Positions 8,051-11,888 of a stretch of 11,888 nt of DNA are shown here, piece by piece. The notes below the pieces were generated by a model, which was given only the letters and a program-made list of their open reading frames with translations, was not told where the DNA came from and did not search any database. The stretch is taken from NCBI GenBank assembly GCA_015486705.1, contig WFRG01000155.1, forward strand, positions 1 to 11,888, read 5' to 3'. Every line of letters begins with the position of its first letter. Within the stretch, counting starts at the first letter, position 1. A program made the translations under genes and the position numbers. This DNA comes from Hippea sp. (GTDB lineage: Bacteria > Campylobacterota_A > Desulfurellia > Desulfurellales > Hippeaceae).

Positions 8051-9140
8051 AAGAGGCATGAAATTCGTAATTAAGCGCATTTTGAGATTTTTTATTTTTT
8101 TGCTAATAGTTGCATCTGCAACGTGTTCCTATGCAAAGGGTCAGTATACATTTACTCCAAAGGTTGACGTATACAGGGTTAAGGTTTATCGCAAATTGCC
8201 CGTTAAACTCACCTATCCTGCAAGGCTTAAAAGTTTTAAGGATGTGGTTGTTAAAGCCCAGGTCAGTGGGATTTTGTTAAAGAGGTTTTTCAAAGAGGGC
8301 AGTTTTGTAAAGAAGGGAGAGGTTCTTTTTCTTATAGATCCAAGCACATACGAAGCTAAATTGAATCAATTAAAAGCTGAGCTTAGTGGTGCAAAGGCTG
8401 AGCTTTCCTACGCCAAAGCCAACTATTTGAGGATAAAGAAGTCCTATCTTGAGAATTTGGTCAGCAAAGATCAATACGATAAAGCTGAATTCGAGTTTAA
8501 AAGTGCGCAGGCAAGGGTAAAAAGCCTTGAGGCTCAGGTTAAATTGGCCCAAATTAACCTGTCATATACCAGACCCAAGTCGCCCATATCCGGTTTTGTG
8601 AGAATGAGAAAAGCTGATGTGGGTAATCTGATAGAAATTGGCGAGCCCCTTGTTGAGATTGTTAAAATCGATCCCATATACGCTGAATTTTCTATTCCCG
8701 ACAGTGATATTGATATGATAATGGAAAATAGTCATCATCTTAAGGTTACTTTAATCGTAAATGGCAAAAGAATTGACGGCAAAATAGACTTTGTGGACAG
8801 GAAAATAGATCAATACACGCAAACATTGAAATTAAGGGCTATTTTTAAAAATAAGAATCTATTGCTTTTCCCCAATGAGTTTGCAAAAGTTGAGCTTTCT
8901 GGTGTCTTTAGGGAAAACGAGGTTTTAATTCCGCAAAGGGCTGTGCTTCAAACAACAAAGGGTCCGGTTGTGTTTTTGATTGTGAAAGATAGGGTTTTGC
9001 CTAAACCGATAAAAATTTTGGGCCAGTATAAGGATTATTTCATCGTTAAGGGTTTAAAGCCTGGTCAATTTATAGCTTTGGATAATCTGCTTAAACTTAG
9101 GCCAAATATGAAAGTTGCCGTAGATAAAACGGTCAAATGA
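8046..9140 (+). CDS. RND efflux periplasmic adaptor (membrane fusion protein)
   Basis: A 364-residue periplasmic adaptor of the AcrA/MexA (HlyD-like) family, which bridges an inner-membrane RND pump and an outer-membrane TolC-type channel. The N-terminus is basic and then strongly hydrophobic (about residues 8-26) with likely cleavage after SYA near residue 30. The cysteine at 27 does not sit in a good lipobox, so a lipoprotein anchor is doubtful. The domain order is standard. The first lipoyl half (about 65-100) has VKAQVSG, KEGSFVKKGE and FLIDP. An Ala/Lys/Glu-rich alpha-helical hairpin spans about 100-170. The second lipoyl half begins with YTRPKSPISGFV (about 174), the usual Y-T-x-I-x-A-P-x-x-G-x-V pattern. 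A beta-barrel follows, then a membrane-proximal domain with VLIPQRAVLQ (about 298). Its stop overlaps the transporter ATG, so the two are translated together. The substrate cannot be told from sequence. Confidence 0.93.
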   Translation: MLRGMKFVIKRILRFFIFLLIVASATCSYAKGQYTFTPKVDVYRVKVYRKLPVKLTYPARLKSFKDVVVKAQVSGILLKRFFKEGSFVKKGEVLFLIDPSTYEAKLNQLKAELSGAKAELSYAKANYLRIKKSYLENLVSKDQYDKAEFEFKSAQARVKSLEAQVKLAQINLSYTRPKSPISGFVRMRKADVGNLIEIGEPLVEIVKIDPIYAEFSIPDSDIDMIMENSHHLKVTLIVNGKRIDGKIDFVDRKIDQYTQTLKLRAIFKNKNLLLFPNEFAKVELSGVFRENEVLIPQRAVLQTTKGPVVFLIVKDRVLPKPIKILGQYKDYFIVKGLKPGQFIALDNLLKLRPNMKVAVDKTVK

Positions 9141-11888
9141 TATCAAAGTTCTTCATAGAAAGACCACGATTTGCCATCGTTGTCGCAATAATTATTGTCA
9201 TTGCAGGCGTACTTTCCATTAGAAGTTTGCCCGTTAAGGAATACCCCACACTTACGCCGCCGAGGATTACGGTTAACGCATTTTACCCATCTGCCGATGC
9301 AGACACCATACTAAAAACCGTGGCTGCTCCGCTTGAAGAGGCGATAAACGGTGTTAAGAATATGCTTTACATGAAATCCACAGCATCCTACGGTAGCCTT
9401 TCAGTCAGCGTTTACTTTAAAGTAGGCACAAATCCCGACATAGCTAAAATTGACGTGAGCAACAGAATTCAAAATGTGTTGGGCAGTTTGCCAGAGGTTG
9501 TAAGGCGTTTGGGTGTTCAGGTGAGGGAGAGTTCACCTGATTTACTAAAAGCCTATGCCTTTGTGTCAACAAACAAGAAAAGGACGCTTGAGAGCTTGTC
9601 CAATTACATATTAGTCAACGTTTTAGACGAGCTAAAGAGGGTTAAAGGTGTAGGAAATGCGATTATTTGGGGTGAGAGAAAGTACTCGGTCCGCGTTTGG
9701 CTTAAACCCGACAGATTAGCAGAGCTCAACTTAACACCAGTGGATGTATATAGGGCGATTCAAGAGCAAAACGAAGAATACTCAGCGGGCGGTATAGCAC
9801 AAGAGCCCACAAAGAAAACCTTTGTATTCTCTTACACTTTGAAGGGACAAAGCAGGCTAAAGACGATCAAACAGTTCAAGAACATTATCATAAGGGCGAA
9901 CCCGGATGGTTCTGTTTTAAGGTTAAAAGATATTGCCGATGTGAAGCTCGGTAGCGAAAGTTACAGCGTGGCCACGTATTTTAACGGTAAAAAGGCAATA
10001 CCTGTGGGCATTTTTGCTCTACCTGATGCAAATGCTTTAGAGGTATCAAAGGCTGTTGATAAGAAGCTTAAGGAACTCTCAAAGAGCTTCCCAAAGGACA
10101 TAAAGTACTACACACCTTACGATCCAACGAAGTTTATAAGGCGCTCAATAAATGAGGTCATACACACGCTGTTTGTTGCCCTGATCTTGGTGAGTATCGT
10201 GATTTACCTATTTTTGGGCAATATAAGGGCAACATTAATACCGGTTTTGGCAATACCTGTCTCGATTTTGGGCTCTTTTGCAGGTCTTTATATCTTTGGA
10301 TTCTCCATAAACCTTCTAACACTGTTCGGGCTTGTCCTTGCCATAGGGCTTGTTGTAGATGACGCCATCGTTGTCATTGAGAATGTGGAAAGGGTAATAC
10401 ACGAGGAACACTTGCCAACAAAAGAGGCCATAATAAAGGCAATGGAGGAGATTACATCGCCTATCATAGCAATAGTCTTGGTGCTTTCCGCCGTGTTTAT
10501 TCCAGCGGCGTTTGTTGGTGGATTTTCGGGTAAGATGTTCCAACAGTTTGCCGTTACTTTGTCTATCTCAATGGCTTTGTCGGGATTTATAGCCTTATCC
10601 TTAACGCCTGCCTTGTGCGCTTCTCTCCTTAAAGGCGAGATAAAACCCATAAAGCCGGTTCAATTGTTTCAAAAGTTCTTTTCATGGCTCACAGATAAGT
10701 TTTCAAAGACCGTTAGTTTCATGCTAAAGATATCATTAATTAACGTTTTGATATACGCTTGCATTATCTTGCTTATAGTTGGCATAGTAAAGAAGATACC
10801 TACGGGGTTGGTTCCACCTGAGGATAAGGGTGCTATCTTTGTAATGACATACCTGCCACCCGGATCGTCGCTTAAGAGGACCGAGTATGTTTTGAACAAT
10901 GAGTTAGAAAAACAGCTGATGAAATTAAAGTATGTAAAGAGTGAGTTGTCCGTTGCCGGAATAGATTTGGCTTCGATGGGCGTTGAGCCCAATGCTGCCA
11001 TTACCTTTGTTGAATTAACCGATTGGAGCAAAAGAAGGGGTTTTAAGCTTAGCTCTTTGTATCTTTCTCATATTTTGATGTTTAAGTTTCTCAAAAACCG
11101 CGATGCACTCATTTATGCATTTAACCCACCACCGATTATGGGCATGAGTATGACGGGTGGTTTTGAGATGTACGTTCAAAACAGAAAGGGTGATAGTTTG
11201 TCTAAGTTTTCTGAGGGGATTAATAAGTTGGTTTATGAAGCTAATAGACAGAAGGACTTAATGAGTGTTAGAACAACATTGATGGCAGATGTGCCCCAAT
11301 ATAAGGTGATAGTTGATAAAGTGAAGGCAAAGGCGTTGGGTGTTAGTATATCGGACGTTTATACAACGCTTGCCATGACGTTTGGAAAGGCATACGTTAA
11401 CGATATAAATATGTTCGGCCATACGTTTCATGTTAATATAGAATCCCTTTGGAAGTACAGGGAAAATACAGATGATTTTAGGTTTGTCTATGTGAGGTCT
11501 AAATATGGCTATTTGGTGCCTGTTTCGGACCTTGTGAAAATCAAGAGAACAACAACTGCCACGACGTTGCAGCGTTTTAATTTGTTCCCTGCTGCTAAAA
11601 TTATAGGCCAGCCGAAACCTGGCTATACAACGGGCCAAGCAATGGATACGATGGCCAAATTGGCAAAGAGAATTTTGCCTAAAGGATACACAATTGCTTG
11701 GGCTGGGAGCTCATTGGAAGAAAAGATTGCTCAGAAAAAGGGAAACATTGCTTACATATTCTCGATCGTTTTTGTATTTTTGATTTTGGTGGCTTTGTAT
11801 GAAAGCTGGATTGCCCCGATTTCAATAATGCTTACAATTCCTTTTGCTATTTTGGGTGCTGTTTTGGGCCTTTTCTTGCTCCATATGG
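9137..11888 (+). CDS. HAE1-family RND efflux transporter (AcrB/MexB-like), 3' end outside the window
   Basis: The frame opens at the ATG in ATGA shared with the adaptor stop. No Shine-Dalgarno site is obvious, which suggests translational coupling. It stays open for 917 codons to the right edge; family members have about 1,020-1,060 residues, so roughly the last tenth is missing. It begins MISKFFIERPRFA, the typical HAE1 start before TM1. A large periplasmic loop follows, then TM2-TM6. TM4 carries GLVVDDAIVVIENVER, with Asp408-Asp409 equivalent to the proton-relay pair Asp407-Asp408 of AcrB. After TM6 come TM7, LVPPEDKG at the start of the second periplasmic loop, and TM8-TM9 with VALYESW. 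The conserved TM10 lysine (Lys940 in AcrB) is beyond the edge. The protein exports hydrophobic or amphiphilic compounds by proton antiport in the inner membrane. Hydrophobic-drug (HAE1) rather than metal (CusA) type is favoured by the overall pattern, but the substrate is unknown. Confidence 0.96.
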   Translation, partial: MISKFFIERPRFAIVVAIIIVIAGVLSIRSLPVKEYPTLTPPRITVNAFYPSADADTILKTVAAPLEEAINGVKNMLYMKSTASYGSLSVSVYFKVGTNPDIAKIDVSNRIQNVLGSLPEVVRRLGVQVRESSPDLLKAYAFVSTNKKRTLESLSNYILVNVLDELKRVKGVGNAIIWGERKYSVRVWLKPDRLAELNLTPVDVYRAIQEQNEEYSAGGIAQEPTKKTFVFSYTLKGQSRLKTIKQFKNIIIRANPDGSVLRLKDIADVKLGSESYSVATYFNGKKAIPVGIFALPDANALEVSKAVDKKLKELSKSFPKDIKYYTPYDPTKFIRRSINEVIHTLFVALILVSIVIYLFLGNIRATLIPVLAIPVSILGSFAGLYIFGFSINLLTLFGLVLAIGLVVDDAIVVIENVERVIHEEHLPTKEAIIKAMEEITSPIIAIVLVLSAVFIPAAFVGGFSGKMFQQFAVTLSISMALSGFIALSLTPALCASLLKGEIKPIKPVQLFQKFFSWLTDKFSKTVSFMLKISLINVLIYACIILLIVGIVKKIPTGLVPPEDKGAIFVMTYLPPGSSLKRTEYVLNNELEKQLMKLKYVKSELSVAGIDLASMGVEPNAAITFVELTDWSKRRGFKLSSLYLSHILMFKFLKNRDALIYAFNPPPIMGMSMTGGFEMYVQNRKGDSLSKFSEGINKLVYEANRQKDLMSVRTTLMADVPQYKVIVDKVKAKALGVSISDVYTTLAMTFGKAYVNDINMFGHTFHVNIESLWKYRENTDDFRFVYVRSKYGYLVPVSDLVKIKRTTTATTLQRFNLFPAAKIIGQPKPGYTTGQAMDTMAKLAKRILPKGYTIAWAGSSLEEKIAQKKGNIAYIFSIVFVFLILVALYESWIAPISIMLTIPFAILGAVLGLFLLHM

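Noticed and set aside
10288..11638. Several minus-strand frames of 75-126 codons (10288-10650, 10316-10543, 10669-11031, 11258-11638)
   Set aside because: All lie opposite the RND transporter, whose family motifs are continuous through the region; the translations resemble no protein family.
1..11888. CRISPR arrays, tRNA or rRNA genes, insertion sequences
   Set aside because: No spaced direct repeats, cloverleaf-like segments, transposase motifs or terminal inverted repeats were found by eye.

Overview
The window holds four protein-coding genes and almost no unassigned DNA. Two genes are cut by the window edges. The DNA is AT-rich with frequent AGA/AGG arginine and ATA isoleucine codons. An RND-type tripartite efflux pump points to a Gram-negative bacterium. 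The codon habit and Lys-rich proteins would suit a thermophilic or moderately thermophilic lineage such as Desulfurellales or Campylobacterota, but this is only a guess because no rRNA or marker gene is present.

Left half (3-5801, + strand): one giant gene, already open at the left edge, encodes at least 1,932 residues. It has two consecutive von Willebrand factor A (VWA) domains with complete metal-binding (MIDAS) motifs, followed by about 1,250 residues that I cannot assign. Middle (5830-7896, - strand): a convergent gene encodes a 688-residue secreted protein. It has a clear signal peptide and a motif spaced exactly like the MACPF (membrane attack complex/perforin) signature, so it is a candidate pore-forming or surface-binding protein. 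The two genes end 28 bases apart and share one strong hairpin terminator.

A 149-base divergent intergenic region (7897-8045) carries a good promoter for the MACPF-like gene and start signals for the rightward genes. Right part (8046-11888, + strand): a periplasmic adaptor (membrane fusion protein) gene overlaps an HAE1-family RND transporter gene by an ATGA junction. The transporter runs off the right edge after 917 codons. Together these two would form the inner-membrane and periplasmic parts of an efflux pump. No outer-membrane channel or regulator lies in the window.

The most interesting part is the pairing of a giant tandem-VWA protein with a MACPF-like secreted protein. Whether they act together is inference from adjacency only.
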